Positions 1-6,944 of a stretch of 51,774 nt of DNA are shown here, piece after piece; position 1 is the first letter of the stretch; every line of letters starts with the position of its first letter. The notes beneath the pieces are model-generated. The model saw only the letters and a list, made by a program, of their open reading frames with translations. It searched no databases and had not been told where the DNA came from. A program made the translations under genes and the position numbers. The DNA is from Verrucomicrobiota bacterium (GTDB lineage: Bacteria > Verrucomicrobiota > Verrucomicrobiia > Chthoniobacterales > SZAS-18): contig JAFAXH010000122.1 of NCBI GenBank assembly GCA_019241085.1, positions 1-51,774 of the forward strand. The letters are read 5' to 3'.

Positions 1-2
1 GC

Positions 3-50
3 GGCCACCTGCGCCTGCGCATGCCCCTCGCGCACGCGGGCAACGGCTAG
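3..50 (+). CDS. possible 3' end of an upstream gene
   Basis: One forward frame stays open from the window edge to a TAG at 48-50 and would encode about 15 residues ending HAGNG. Nothing identifies the product. It is listed because the next plausible gene starts only at 206, so a gene running in from the left is reasonable. It could equally be chance. Confidence 0.25.
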   Translation, partial: GHLRLRMPLAHAGNG

Positions 51-83
51 TTGTCGGCGCCGCTCCAGCTCCCGGGCACTGCC

Positions 84-111
84 TTGACTTCTCATGTCCG
101 AACCTTAGCAT
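84..111 (+). promoter_or_regulatory. possible sigma-70-type promoter for the antitoxin gene
   Basis: TTGACT (84-89) is followed 16 bases later by TAGCAT (106-111), which resembles a -35/-10 pair in a locally less GC-rich stretch about 95 bases before the antitoxin start at 206. This is a visual match only, and such matches are frequent by chance. Confidence 0.25.
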
Positions 112-205
112 TGGCTCTCCCTTTTGCTTTCCTGAAGATCAATAGGCACAAGCTCTCACACAGCCAGTGCTTGAGCTTTTCGCGCCAGACGATCAGGGTT
201 TCTTT

Positions 206-439
206 ATGTCCCTCACGATTGGCCAGCTTGAACGTGAAGCGATGCAGTTGCCGGCGGCGGCCAGAGCGCAGCTCGCCGACAAGCGGGTGGAGAGCCTTGA
301 TTCCGCGGAGATGGATGAGGTGCAAAGGCTTTGGGCGGCAGAGGCGATCCGGCGCAGAGCCGGGGTGCGTTCCGCCCGCGTGCAGCCCATCCCCGGCGAG
401 GAGGTTTTGGCCGAGGTGCGCCGGATGGTCGGGCGATGA
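206..439 (+). CDS. addiction-module antitoxin (putative RelB/ParD-like component)
   Basis: A 77-residue protein that starts MSLTIGQLEREAMQLP and ends with the signature IPGEEVLAEVRRMV. This matches the family of small 'putative addiction module component' antitoxins that normally sit directly upstream of a RelE/ParE-type toxin. An in-frame start exists at 167, but the family begins at MSLTI, so 206 is chosen. The stop codon overlaps an ATG at 436 (ATGA), the usual coupling to the toxin gene, but here the toxin is only a stub. The antitoxin is therefore probably an orphan. Family assignment is fairly secure; activity is unknown. Confidence 0.75.
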   Translation: MSLTIGQLEREAMQLPAAARAQLADKRVESLDSAEMDEVQRLWAAEAIRRRAGVRSARVQPIPGEEVLAEVRRMVGR

Positions 440-475
440 CCTGTGGTTTTCACCCGGAGGCGCGGCAGCTCAATG
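436..475 (+). pseudogene. truncated ParE/RelE-type toxin remnant
   Basis: The frame beginning at the ATG overlapping the antitoxin stop reads MTCGFHPEARQLNA. This resembles the first strand of ParE-like toxins, which commonly start with a hydrophobic stretch followed by FHPEA. After about 13 residues the resemblance stops and the reading enters the 3' end of the convergent nuclease gene, whose stop lies at 470-472. The rest of the toxin is missing. The frame remains open further downstream, but that is antisense to the nuclease and not toxin-like. Confidence 0.55.
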
Positions 476-1444
476 CGCGGGAGGGGCAGCAAAAACCTGG
501 TTTAACGTCGCGCCTAATCGCTCACCTGCGAGGGCGAGCGCTCTTTCGGAAACTTGTTTCACCTGCGCGCGGTAGGCGGGTGACGGCTCGACGTTGCGTG
601 CGAGCGTCGGCGGATAGGCGACTGCGAGCGCGATCTGCTGCGAGGCGCGCGCCCAGGTTTCGTATTGGCCAAGCGCCAAGTCCTGCGACTGCGCCGCCGG
701 CGGATGTTGCGCCTCGATTTGCGCCGCGACCCTGGCGATGTCCGCGTCTTCGCCATACTCGCGCTCGATGACGTGATCCCAGAAGAAGTGCAGATTCATC
801 GGTCGCCGGTTGCCGCTGCTGCCGCTCGTGGGCGGGGGCTGGCTGGACAACAGAAAAAGGTTGCCGCCTTCATCGCCTTCCATCTCGGTCGGCGTGATGC
901 GCCCGCTGCAATGCAACGGCTGCGCGATGTCGCCCATCAGGTGCAGAAACCACGCGAGGTCCGTGCTCTTGCTCGGGCTGACGGGCGGCGTGGTCGCCGG
1001 CTGGCGCAAGCTCGCCTCCAGCGCCGGCAGACGCACGACCAACTCGCCGTGCGGCTGGATGTCCGGCCGCGGTTGCGGCGTGGCGTCGGGCGTCGGCTGT
1101 TCCCAATAGAAATCAGTAAAATGCCAGAGCGCCTGGTGATACTTCTTGCGCCGCGCGCCGGTGCGGACGGCATCGGCCCACGTCGCCGCGCGCACGAACT
1201 GCGTGCGATCCTGCTCCGCCGCGCTGCCCGTCGCCGGACGCAACGCGGCGAGGCCCGAGTCGGCCGGCGCTTGTTGCAAGAGCACCATCGCCGCCGCCCG
1301 CGCCTGCGGCGTCATGCGTTTCCACGCGATCTCCGCGACGACTTCGTGCCCCAAGTCATGCCACGCATGGGCCGCGAGCGTTTGAAAACAAAAGAGGACG
1401 CAAAGAGCGACAAGGCGAAGTCGGGAAGTAGGCGGGGGCAGCAT
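470..1444 (-). CDS. secreted S1/P1-type nuclease
   Basis: A 324-residue protein with an N-terminal signal peptide (about residues 9-27, cleavage after AHA). The mature protein would start with Trp-His, as in zinc-dependent S1/P1 nucleases, where the N-terminal Trp is a metal ligand. Further family motifs in order are GHEVVAEIA (32-40), ATWAD (87-91), HFTDFYW (108-114), HLMGDIAQPLH (168-178), DEGGN (191-195) and NLHFFWDH (217-224). These contain the His and Asp ligands expected for three zinc ions. Such enzymes cleave single-stranded DNA and RNA outside the cytoplasm and may serve phosphate or nucleotide scavenging. The ATG at 1444 is preferred over a GTG at 1471 because it gives a compact signal peptide. 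The 3' end converges on the truncated toxin. Confidence 0.9.
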   Translation of the reverse strand: MLPPPTSRLRLVALCVLFCFQTLAAHAWHDLGHEVVAEIAWKRMTPQARAAAMVLLQQAPADSGLAALRPATGSAAEQDRTQFVRAATWADAVRTGARRKKYHQALWHFTDFYWEQPTPDATPQPRPDIQPHGELVVRLPALEASLRQPATTPPVSPSKSTDLAWFLHLMGDIAQPLHCSGRITPTEMEGDEGGNLFLLSSQPPPTSGSSGNRRPMNLHFFWDHVIEREYGEDADIARVAAQIEAQHPPAAQSQDLALGQYETWARASQQIALAVAYPPTLARNVEPSPAYRAQVKQVSERALALAGERLGATLNQVFAAPPAH

Positions 1445-1870
1445 GGGCAGACATTCAGACAAGCCAGCCACTGCCGCAAACCACGGTAGGAATTGCCAGG
1501 TGGGTCGCCTTGCGCGTTTCGCTCCCTCCTGTCATCCCGAGCGAAGTCGAGAGCCGGAGCGCAGCGGAGACAGGCGAAGCCAAACCTCTTGCTGACTGCC
1601 TTGGCTCGCAGCGCGTCCGCACTGTAATTCGTTGATCCACCGAGCCAGACAGTCAGCAAGCGATCCTTCGACAAGCTCAGGATGACAAGGCCGGCGACCA
1701 GCCATCCTGCACCAGGCTCAGGATGATGACGACACCGGTCCGCCGCACCGAGTCGCCCACTTCGCCTCATTCACCTTGCAGAAAACGCGAAACGGCCGCG
1801 CCCGAAGAGCGAGAAAAACTCCTCCTGCGCGGCCGCGGTGCGGGCGGGACTTGGCGTCCTCCTTTTCCTA
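1445..1870. other. intergenic region with a dispersed inverted repeat
   Basis: This 426-bp spacer lies between the start of the nuclease gene and the stop of the fibronectin-III gene. I see no convincing gene. It holds the inverted repeat annotated at 1531-1686 and a partial third copy of the same CAGGCTCAGGATGA-type sequence near 1710-1725. Confidence 0.6.
1531..1686. repeat. inverted repeat, GTCATCCCGAGCGAAGTCGAG type
   Basis: The left arm (1531-1553) begins GTCATCCCGAGCGAAG and the right arm (1666-1686) is CTTCGACAAGCTCAGGATGAC, near reverse complements with a spacer of about 110 bp. Repeats of this sequence type are a known class of dispersed intergenic palindrome in many bacterial genomes. 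It may be a degraded miniature element or a transcript stem. Only one full copy is seen in this window. Confidence 0.65.
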
Positions 1871-2494
1871 TCACACCACCATCAGGTTCGCTCCGTCGCT
1901 CCAATCGCTCGGGCCGGCGGCGCCGACGGCGTTGGCTTGCACGGTGTAGGTCGTGCCGGGCGTCAGGCTGTCGATGCTCGTGCTCGCCGCCGTCGTCTGG
2001 CCCTGGAAGATCCACACCGTCGGCGTGGCCGCCGAGCACAGACGCCAGTTATAGATCGAGGCGCCAAAGACCGGCGGGAACTTCGCGTTCAAAGTGCCGC
2101 TCACCGCGCCCTGGCTGACCAGCAGACTCGACGGCGCCGCCACCGGGCCGACCGGCGAACGCTGCGGCTTCTGCACCGGGAAGTTGCTGGTGAGCAGCTT
2201 CGTCAAGTCGCCCTCGCAAGCCACCTGCACGTAGCTGGCCAGCGCGCGCAGGAGCGTCACCAGCGTGTCCCGCGCGTCGTTCTTGGCCGCCGTCAACGCC
2301 ACCCCGCCGTCCGCCGCGGCCGCCATGGCCGTGTCAAAGGCGTCGCGCGCCGCTTGCACATCCGCCAGCTTGGGGCTGGGCGTCGGATAGTTCGGGTTGT
2401 TGGTCATCGCGGAGATGATGCCCTGCGCGTCGATCAACAACTGGGCGTCGCTGTCTTTGTTCAGGAACGAGATACTGACTTTTACAATGTTCAT
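1871..2494 (-). CDS. fibronectin type III domain protein
   Basis: A 207-residue protein starting MNIVKVSISFLNK. The N-terminal half (about 1-115) is helical and Ala-rich, with several regularly spaced Leu and Ala residues. The C-terminal part (about 125-207) has the fibronectin type III pattern: a WRLCS strand, SLTPGTTYTVQANAVG and the closing GPSDWSDGANLMVV. No signal peptide is visible. The frame continues further upstream, but 2494 is the first ATG followed by protein-like sequence; the upstream extension is compositionally different. Proteins of this layout occur widely in Verrucomicrobiota and Bacteroidota without a defined function. The role is unknown. Confidence 0.75.
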   Translation of the reverse strand: MNIVKVSISFLNKDSDAQLLIDAQGIISAMTNNPNYPTPSPKLADVQAARDAFDTAMAAAADGGVALTAAKNDARDTLVTLLRALASYVQVACEGDLTKLLTSNFPVQKPQRSPVGPVAAPSSLLVSQGAVSGTLNAKFPPVFGASIYNWRLCSAATPTVWIFQGQTTAASTSIDSLTPGTTYTVQANAVGAAGPSDWSDGANLMVV

Positions 2495-2930
2495 CTTACG
2501 TGGTTTTCTGTTTCGATTTTCAGTCGTTTGTTTGATTGGATAATCAGCGGCTCCCGCGCACCGCCCGGCCCGGCTGACTGTCACGTTGGGAAAGTGAGAG
2601 CACTCCCCCGGATCGCGGCGCGTCGGCCTGGCTCGGGCCGCCGTGTGCCGGCCGCCACTGACCTTCCCTCGTCTAAGCACAACTCCGGCCCCGCCGTGCC
2701 ACGCGGCGAACGCTTCCCTGCCTCGGACCGACCCAATTTTCGCTGACCTGTTAATGCAATTAACAGCCCCGAAATTGACCACGAAATTATCTGTCTCTGG
2801 AAAAATATTTTTCAGCCAGCCCTGGCATGGTTGGAAGCAGCGAAAAATCGCAGGATCGCCCGCGCATTTTCTCAAAGACGAAATAAACCCGGGTCAGGAA
2901 AATCCGGCGCGCGGGCCGCAAAACCCATTT
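2495..2930. other. intergenic region with a small palindrome
   Basis: A spacer of about 440 bp upstream of the fibronectin-III gene. I find no convincing gene. It contains a compact palindrome at 2748-2766 inside an AT-richer block (about 2735-2820) that could hold a leftward promoter. A check for known riboswitch cores on the minus strand near 2560-2640 found none. Confidence 0.5.
2748..2766. promoter_or_regulatory. palindrome, possible operator
   Basis: CTGTTAATGCAATTAACAG is a perfect 8-base inverted repeat around a 3-base centre. It lies in an AT-rich patch in otherwise GC-rich DNA, about 250 bp upstream of the leftward fibronectin-III gene. The size and symmetry suit a dimeric regulator, but nothing identifies one. 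Confidence 0.35.
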
Positions 2931-3245
2931 TGCAAGATGACGCAGCCTTTTCGCACTATGACGAAGAGGCGGCACAATAGGTCGGAGCCATTCCGCAATA
3001 TGTCGGAGCCTCTTTGCAAGATGGCGGAGAGGCTGCGCCATATGGCGGAAACCTTGCGCAAGATCACGGAAAGGCTGCGCAATATGACGCAACCTCTCGG
3101 CAATATGGCGGAACGGTTTTGCCATCTGTCGGAAGCATTCCGCCATATCACAGAGAGGCTGCGCAAGGTGTCGGAAGCGTTTTGCCATATGTCGCAGTCT
3201 CTCCGCTATATGGCGCAGCCTCGGCGTGAGATGGCGGCAAGACCA
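2931..3245. repeat. tandem array of fifteen 21-bp repeats
   Basis: Fifteen consecutive 21-bp units run without spacers, approximately CGCAATATGGCGGAAAGGCTG each. Units diverge by several bases but the period never slips. Some units contain the 12-bp palindrome CGCCATATGGCG. Because 21 is a multiple of three, both strands are open in one frame (forward within about 2643-3371, reverse within 2787-3251) and would encode heptapeptides of the type RHMAERL with an amphipathic pattern. Neither frame has a convincing ribosome-binding site or a non-repeat domain, so coding is not claimed. The array ends 90 bp before the hsdR start. Confidence 0.9.
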
Positions 3246-3322
3246 AAACAACCTGCCAGCCGCCGCCCGCGCCCCGGTCGCCCGATCGGTTTTCCAGAAG
3301 ATTTCTATTTTCTCCCGTCACA

Positions 3323-3337
3323 GGGGAGGTTAGCTTG
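3323..3337 (+). promoter_or_regulatory. ribosome-binding site and TTG start of hsdR
   Basis: GGGGAGG (3323-3329) lies five bases before a TTG at 3335 that is in frame with hsdR. The next in-frame starts, ATG at 3368 and 3371, lack such a site. Homology of the protein begins at about MSPEELARQKID (3371), so translation from TTG would add twelve residues. The site favours TTG but does not exclude 3371. Confidence 0.5.
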
Positions 3338-6300
3338 CACTGCAAAGCCACTCCATTCGTTCCTGGCATGATGTCACCCGAAGAGCTAGCTCGGCAAAAA
3401 ATTGACGCCTTGCTGACTGCGGCTGGCTGGTCGGTGCAGGATTACAAGCAATACGCGCCCGGCATGGCCCGTGGCACCGCCCTGCGCGATGTGCCCTTGG
3501 CTTCGGGTGAATGCGACTACCTGCTTCTCGTGGATCGCCAGCCCGTCGGCGTCATCGAAGCCAAGCGCGTCGGCAAGACGCTCTCCACCGTCGCCGATCA
3601 ATCCGCCCACTACGCCGCCAACCTCCCCGCGCACCTCGCCGCCCGCCTTCCCCCCAGCATCGCCCAGCTTCCGTTTCTCTACGAGTCCACCGGCGTCGAA
3701 ACCTTCTTCCGCGACGAACGCGACCCGCACCCGCGCTCCCGCCGCGTCTTTGCTTTCCACCAGCCGCAAACCCTCGCCGCTTGGTTCAAAGAACCGCAGA
3801 CCCTCCGCGCCCGGCTCGCCGCTTTGCCAACCGCGCACCCGCTGCCCACCGCCGGCATGCGCGCCTGCCAGATCGAGGCGATCACAAAGCTGGAAGCCTC
3901 CTTCGCGGCCGACCGTCCGCGCGCCTTGATCCAGATGGCCACCGGCGCCGGGAAAACCTTCACCGCCTGCGCTGCGACCTATCGGCTCATCAAACACGCC
4001 GGTGCCCGGCGCGTCCTCTTCCTCGTGGACCGCGCCAACCTCGGCCGGCAAGCCGTCGGCGAGTTCCACGGCTTTGTCACTCCCGACACCGGCCGCAAGT
4101 TCACCGAGCTTTACAACGTCCAGCACCTCACGAGCAATCAGCTCGACCACGTTTCCCGCGTCACCGTTTGCACCATCCAGCGTCTCTACTCACTCCTGCG
4201 CGGCGAAGAACTCGCCGAGGACCTGGACGAACATTCCGCCGCCGACCTCGTCGGTAGAAGCGGCATCCTGCCGCTTACCCGATCAGACAAGCGGCAGGAT
4301 GCCGCTTCTACATTCGAAGTCGCCTACAACCCGGCCATTCCCATTGAAGCCTTCGACTTCATCGTCACCGACGAGTGTCACCGCTCCATCTACAACCTCT
4401 GGCGCCAGGTGCTCGAATACTTCGACAGCTTCCTCGTCGGCCTCACCGCCACGCCCGCCAAGCAAACCATCGCCTTTTTCAACCAGAACCTCGTCACCGA
4501 ATACGGCCACGAGCGCGCCGTCGCCGACGGCGTCAATGTTGGCTATGACGTTTACCGCATCCAAACGGAAGTCACCGCCCAGGGCGGCACGGTGGAGAAG
4601 GGCTTCGTCATTGACAAACGCAGCCGCGCCACCCGCGCCCAGCGCCAGGAACTCCTCGACGAAGACCTCGGCTACACCGCCACCGAACTCGACCGCTCCG
4701 TTGTCGTCCCCTCCCAGATCCGCACCGTCCTCCAAGCCTACCGCGACGCCCTTCCGACCGCGCTTTTCCCCGGCCGCACGCTGGTGCCGAAGACCCTCGT
4801 CTTCGCCAAGGACGACTCCCACGCCGAGGACATCGTCCACATTTGCCGCGAGGTCTTCGGCAAGGGCAACGACTTCTGCAAAAAGATCACCTACCAGGCC
4901 AAGCACGCCGTCACCGGCCGGCCCGCCAACACCGAGCAACTCATCCAGGAGTTCCGCACCTCGCCGCAACTGCGCATCGCCGTCACCGTGGACATGATCG
5001 CCACCGGCACCGACATCAAGCCGCTGGAAGTCCTCCTCTTCCTGCGCGACGTGCGCAGCCGCGTCTATTTCGAGCAGATGAAAGGCCGCGGCACCCGCGT
5101 GCTCACGCCCACCGATCTGCAGGCCGTCAGCGGCGAATCGGCGCAGGCCAAGACCCACTTTGTCATCGTGGACGCCGTCGGTGTCTGCGAGAGCGACAAG
5201 ACCGAAAGCCGCCCGCTGGAGCGCCAGCCCGGCGTCGCGTTCGACAAGCTCCTGCTCGGCGTCGCCTTCGGTGCGCGGGACGAAGACACGCTCACCTCCG
5301 TCGCCAGCCGCCTCGCCCGGCTCGACCGCGCCATCACGCCCGCCCGCCGCGCGGAACTCGCCGCGCTCGCCGGCGGCCGCACGCTCGCCGAGCTTTCCGC
5401 CGCGCTGCTCCGCGCCTGCGACCCCGACGAAGTAGAAGCGGCGTCTCGCCGCTTATCCTCCTCCTCCGAAGAAACCGCCGCTACTGAACTCGCCACCACC
5501 TACTTCGACCCCTTTGCTCCCGTCGAGATCACGGAAGCCAACCTCCCGCATTGGCGACAAGACGGTGCCACCTACTTCGTCACCTTCCGCTTGGCAGACT
5601 CCATACCTCACGAGAAGCTTGCCCAATGGCAGGAAGAGCGGGAACTCTGGTTTAAGCATCACCCATTACCGCTCAGCGCGCAGGATCAATCCGAATACCA
5701 CCGCCGCTTCTCCAGCCATCTTGAGCATTGGCTCGACCAAGGCTCCGGCTCCTGTGTTCTCGGCATCCCGGAATGCCGGGCCATCGTCGAAACCGCCCTC
5801 CGGCACTTCGATGGCAACCGCTACACCCTCGGCGAGTTTGTCATCGCTCCCAACCACGTTCACGTTCTCCTCACGCCCCGAGCTGGTCACGATCTCAGCC
5901 AAATCCTGCATTCCTGGAAGAGCTTCACTTCCAAAAAGATTGCGAAAGTAGAAGCGGCGTCCCGCCGCTTGTCCCTCTTCTGGGATTCCCTGCACGAACG
6001 CCGTCTCGCCGCTGCTCGCCACCAGCCTTCGCACGCGGCTGGTCCATACGTCGCTCCTGTTTACCAACGTCCCGTGTGGCAAAAGGAATCCTACGATCAC
6101 ATCGTGCGCTCAGCCGCGGCACTGCATAAGATTGAGGAATACATTCGCGGTCATTCGACTTGGGAGGGGGAAGACGCGGAAGGCAAGCGGCGGGACGCCG
6201 CTTCTACGCTGCTCGCCGCCGCGCGCCAGCAGCTCGCCGATGCTGCCTGCGCCCCGTTCGACGCGCCCGCCTTCCGCGACGCGCTCGCCGGCGCGCGGCA

Positions 6301-6928
6301 GGAAGCCGAGCAGACCATCGACACCGTCACCGTGGACAAGGTCATCACCGCCGGTTTCGACGCCGGGGCGAAGGAGAAAGCGCAGAGCCTCGTGCAATCC
6401 TTCCGCGATTACCTCAATACCCACCGCGCCGAGATCGACGCCCTACAAATCCTCTACTCCCGCCCCTACGCCCAGCGGCTCACCGAGGGGATGCTCAAGG
6501 CGCTGGAAAAGAAGCTGCGCGACAACCATGCCGCCTGGACCGAGGACAACCTTTGGAACGCCTTCGCCACCGCCGGCCCGGAGCGGGTGCGCGGCCGGTC
6601 GCAGGCTGGCCGCTTCGCCGACCTCGTCGCGCTCGTCCGCTTCGCCCTGGAGCAGCAGCCCGTCCTGCGGCCGTTTGCCGAGTCGGTCGGCGAACGCTAC
6701 AACGAATGGCGCATGGACAAAGCTAAAGCCGGCACGGCCTTCACGCCCGACCAAGCGGCGTGGCTCGACCTCATCCGCGACCACATCGCCACCAGCCTCT
6801 CCATCGAGGCGGAGGATTTTGACTACGCGCCCTTCAGCCAGCGCGGCGGCCTCGGCAAGGCGCACCAGCTTTTCGGTGACGAATTGCCGACCTTGCTGGA
6901 TGAACTCAACGCCGTCCTCGTTGCTTGA
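3335..6928 (+). CDS. hsdR: type I restriction enzyme subunit R (EcoEI-like) with in-frame REP and transposase insertions
   Basis: A 1197-residue motor and nuclease subunit. The N-terminal nuclease shows D61 and the ExK motif E75-A-K77. The helicase has Walker A MATGAGKT (201-208), DECH from residue 346, LTATP near 370, and the late motifs TDIKPLEVLLFLRDV and FEQMKGRGTR. The C-terminal EcoEI-type domain ends LLDELNAVLVA. Two insertions interrupt it in frame: a 58-bp REP palindrome (from about residue 307) and a REP-associated transposase (about residues 700-957). Without them the protein would be about 920 residues, close to the usual family size. All nuclease and helicase motifs are outside the insertions, so the enzyme could still fold, but whether it is active is unknown. 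It is the first gene of the operon. TTG at 3335 is chosen from the ribosome-binding site; ATG 3371 is the alternative. Confidence 0.92.
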   Translation: MHCKATPFVPGMMSPEELARQKIDALLTAAGWSVQDYKQYAPGMARGTALRDVPLASGECDYLLLVDRQPVGVIEAKRVGKTLSTVADQSAHYAANLPAHLAARLPPSIAQLPFLYESTGVETFFRDERDPHPRSRRVFAFHQPQTLAAWFKEPQTLRARLAALPTAHPLPTAGMRACQIEAITKLEASFAADRPRALIQMATGAGKTFTACAATYRLIKHAGARRVLFLVDRANLGRQAVGEFHGFVTPDTGRKFTELYNVQHLTSNQLDHVSRVTVCTIQRLYSLLRGEELAEDLDEHSAADLVGRSGILPLTRSDKRQDAASTFEVAYNPAIPIEAFDFIVTDECHRSIYNLWRQVLEYFDSFLVGLTATPAKQTIAFFNQNLVTEYGHERAVADGVNVGYDVYRIQTEVTAQGGTVEKGFVIDKRSRATRAQRQELLDEDLGYTATELDRSVVVPSQIRTVLQAYRDALPTALFPGRTLVPKTLVFAKDDSHAEDIVHICREVFGKGNDFCKKITYQAKHAVTGRPANTEQLIQEFRTSPQLRIAVTVDMIATGTDIKPLEVLLFLRDVRSRVYFEQMKGRGTRVLTPTDLQAVSGESAQAKTHFVIVDAVGVCESDKTESRPLERQPGVAFDKLLLGVAFGARDEDTLTSVASRLARLDRAITPARRAELAALAGGRTLAELSAALLRACDPDEVEAASRRLSSSSEETAATELATTYFDPFAPVEITEANLPHWRQDGATYFVTFRLADSIPHEKLAQWQEERELWFKHHPLPLSAQDQSEYHRRFSSHLEHWLDQGSGSCVLGIPECRAIVETALRHFDGNRYTLGEFVIAPNHVHVLLTPRAGHDLSQILHSWKSFTSKKIAKVEAASRRLSLFWDSLHERRLAAARHQPSHAAGPYVAPVYQRPVWQKESYDHIVRSAAALHKIEEYIRGHSTWEGEDAEGKRRDAASTLLAAARQQLADAACAPFDAPAFRDALAGARQEAEQTIDTVTVDKVITAGFDAGAKEKAQSLVQSFRDYLNTHRAEIDALQILYSRPYAQRLTEGMLKALEKKLRDNHAAWTEDNLWNAFATAGPERVRGRSQAGRFADLVALVRFALEQQPVLRPFAESVGERYNEWRMDKAKAGTAFTPDQAAWLDLIRDHIATSLSIEAEDFDYAPFSQRGGLGKAHQLFGDELPTLLDELNAVLVA
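4254..4311. repeat. REP palindrome inside hsdR
   Basis: A 58-bp near-perfect hairpin: arm 4254-4276, 12-base loop, arm 4289-4311, with core AGCGGCATCCTGCCGCT and ends GTAG...CTAC. It is translated in frame as a run containing SGILPL and KRQDAAST, between the Walker A and DECH motifs of HsdR, in a place where relatives have a variable linker. Confidence 0.95.
5432..5454 (+). repeat. left REP arm of the transposase element
   Basis: A 23-base REP half with core AGCGGCGTCTCGCCGCT. It is the inverted counterpart of 6185-6207 with one or two mismatches, and is read in hsdR as VEAASRRL. Confidence 0.9.
5948..5970 (+). repeat. solo REP half-site inside the transposase
   Basis: A 23-base REP half with core AGCGGCGTCCCGCCGCT and no opposite arm nearby. 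It is read as VEAASRRL between the SKKI and VWQKESYDH motifs of the transposase, again without a frame shift. Confidence 0.85.
6185..6207 (-). repeat. right REP arm of the transposase element
   Basis: A 23-base arm with core AGCGGCGGGACGCCGCT, reverse-complementary to the left arm at 5432. It is read in the hsdR frame as KRRDAAST, after which typical HsdR sequence resumes with LLAAARQQL. Confidence 0.9.
6841..6928 (+). repeat. hsdR 3'-end copy 1 of an 88-bp direct repeat
   Basis: The last 88 bases of hsdR, encoding RGGLGKAHQLFG and LLDELNAVLVA. A diverged copy of identical length lies at 7599-7686. Together they flank the nucleotidyltransferase and small-ORF cassette. Confidence 0.8.
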
Positions 6929-6944
6929 GCCGCCAGCCAAAACC

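Larger units (their letters stand above)
5432..6207 (+). mobile_element. REP-associated tyrosine transposase (RAYT, Y1/HUH) fused in frame into hsdR
   Basis: A stretch of 776 bp bounded by inverted REP arms (5432-5454 and 6185-6207), open throughout in the hsdR frame. The encoded segment carries the Y1 transposase pattern: NLPHWRQDGATYFVTFRLAD near its start, the HUH-type motif N840-H-V-H843 (HsdR numbering) in FVIAPNHVHVLLTP, then SWKSFTSKKI, and finally VWQKESYDHIVR with the likely nucleophile Tyr920. RAYTs process REP palindromes as single-stranded DNA. The usual C-terminal YIRxNP motif reads YIRGHS. No separate start codon or ribosome-binding site is evident, so it appears to be made only as part of HsdR. 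A further REP half-site sits inside it at 5948. Confidence 0.88.

Noticed and set aside
2560..2640. Riboswitch (cyclic di-GMP type) upstream of the fibronectin-III gene
   Set aside because: The GC-rich paired look prompted a check, but the conserved core and receptor bases of the known classes are not present.
2931..3245. CRISPR array
   Set aside because: The 21-bp units follow each other with no unique spacers and vary along their whole length, and no cas genes are near.
2643..3371. A forward gene of 242 codons through the tandem repeats, and a reverse one at 2787-3251
   Set aside because: Neither has a ribosome-binding site or non-repeat domain; both frames are open because the period is a multiple of three. 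Kept as a finding, not as a CDS.
5490..6170. Free-standing transposase gene inside hsdR
   Set aside because: The segment is in the hsdR frame with no own start codon or ribosome-binding site near its N-terminus, so it is described as an in-frame element.
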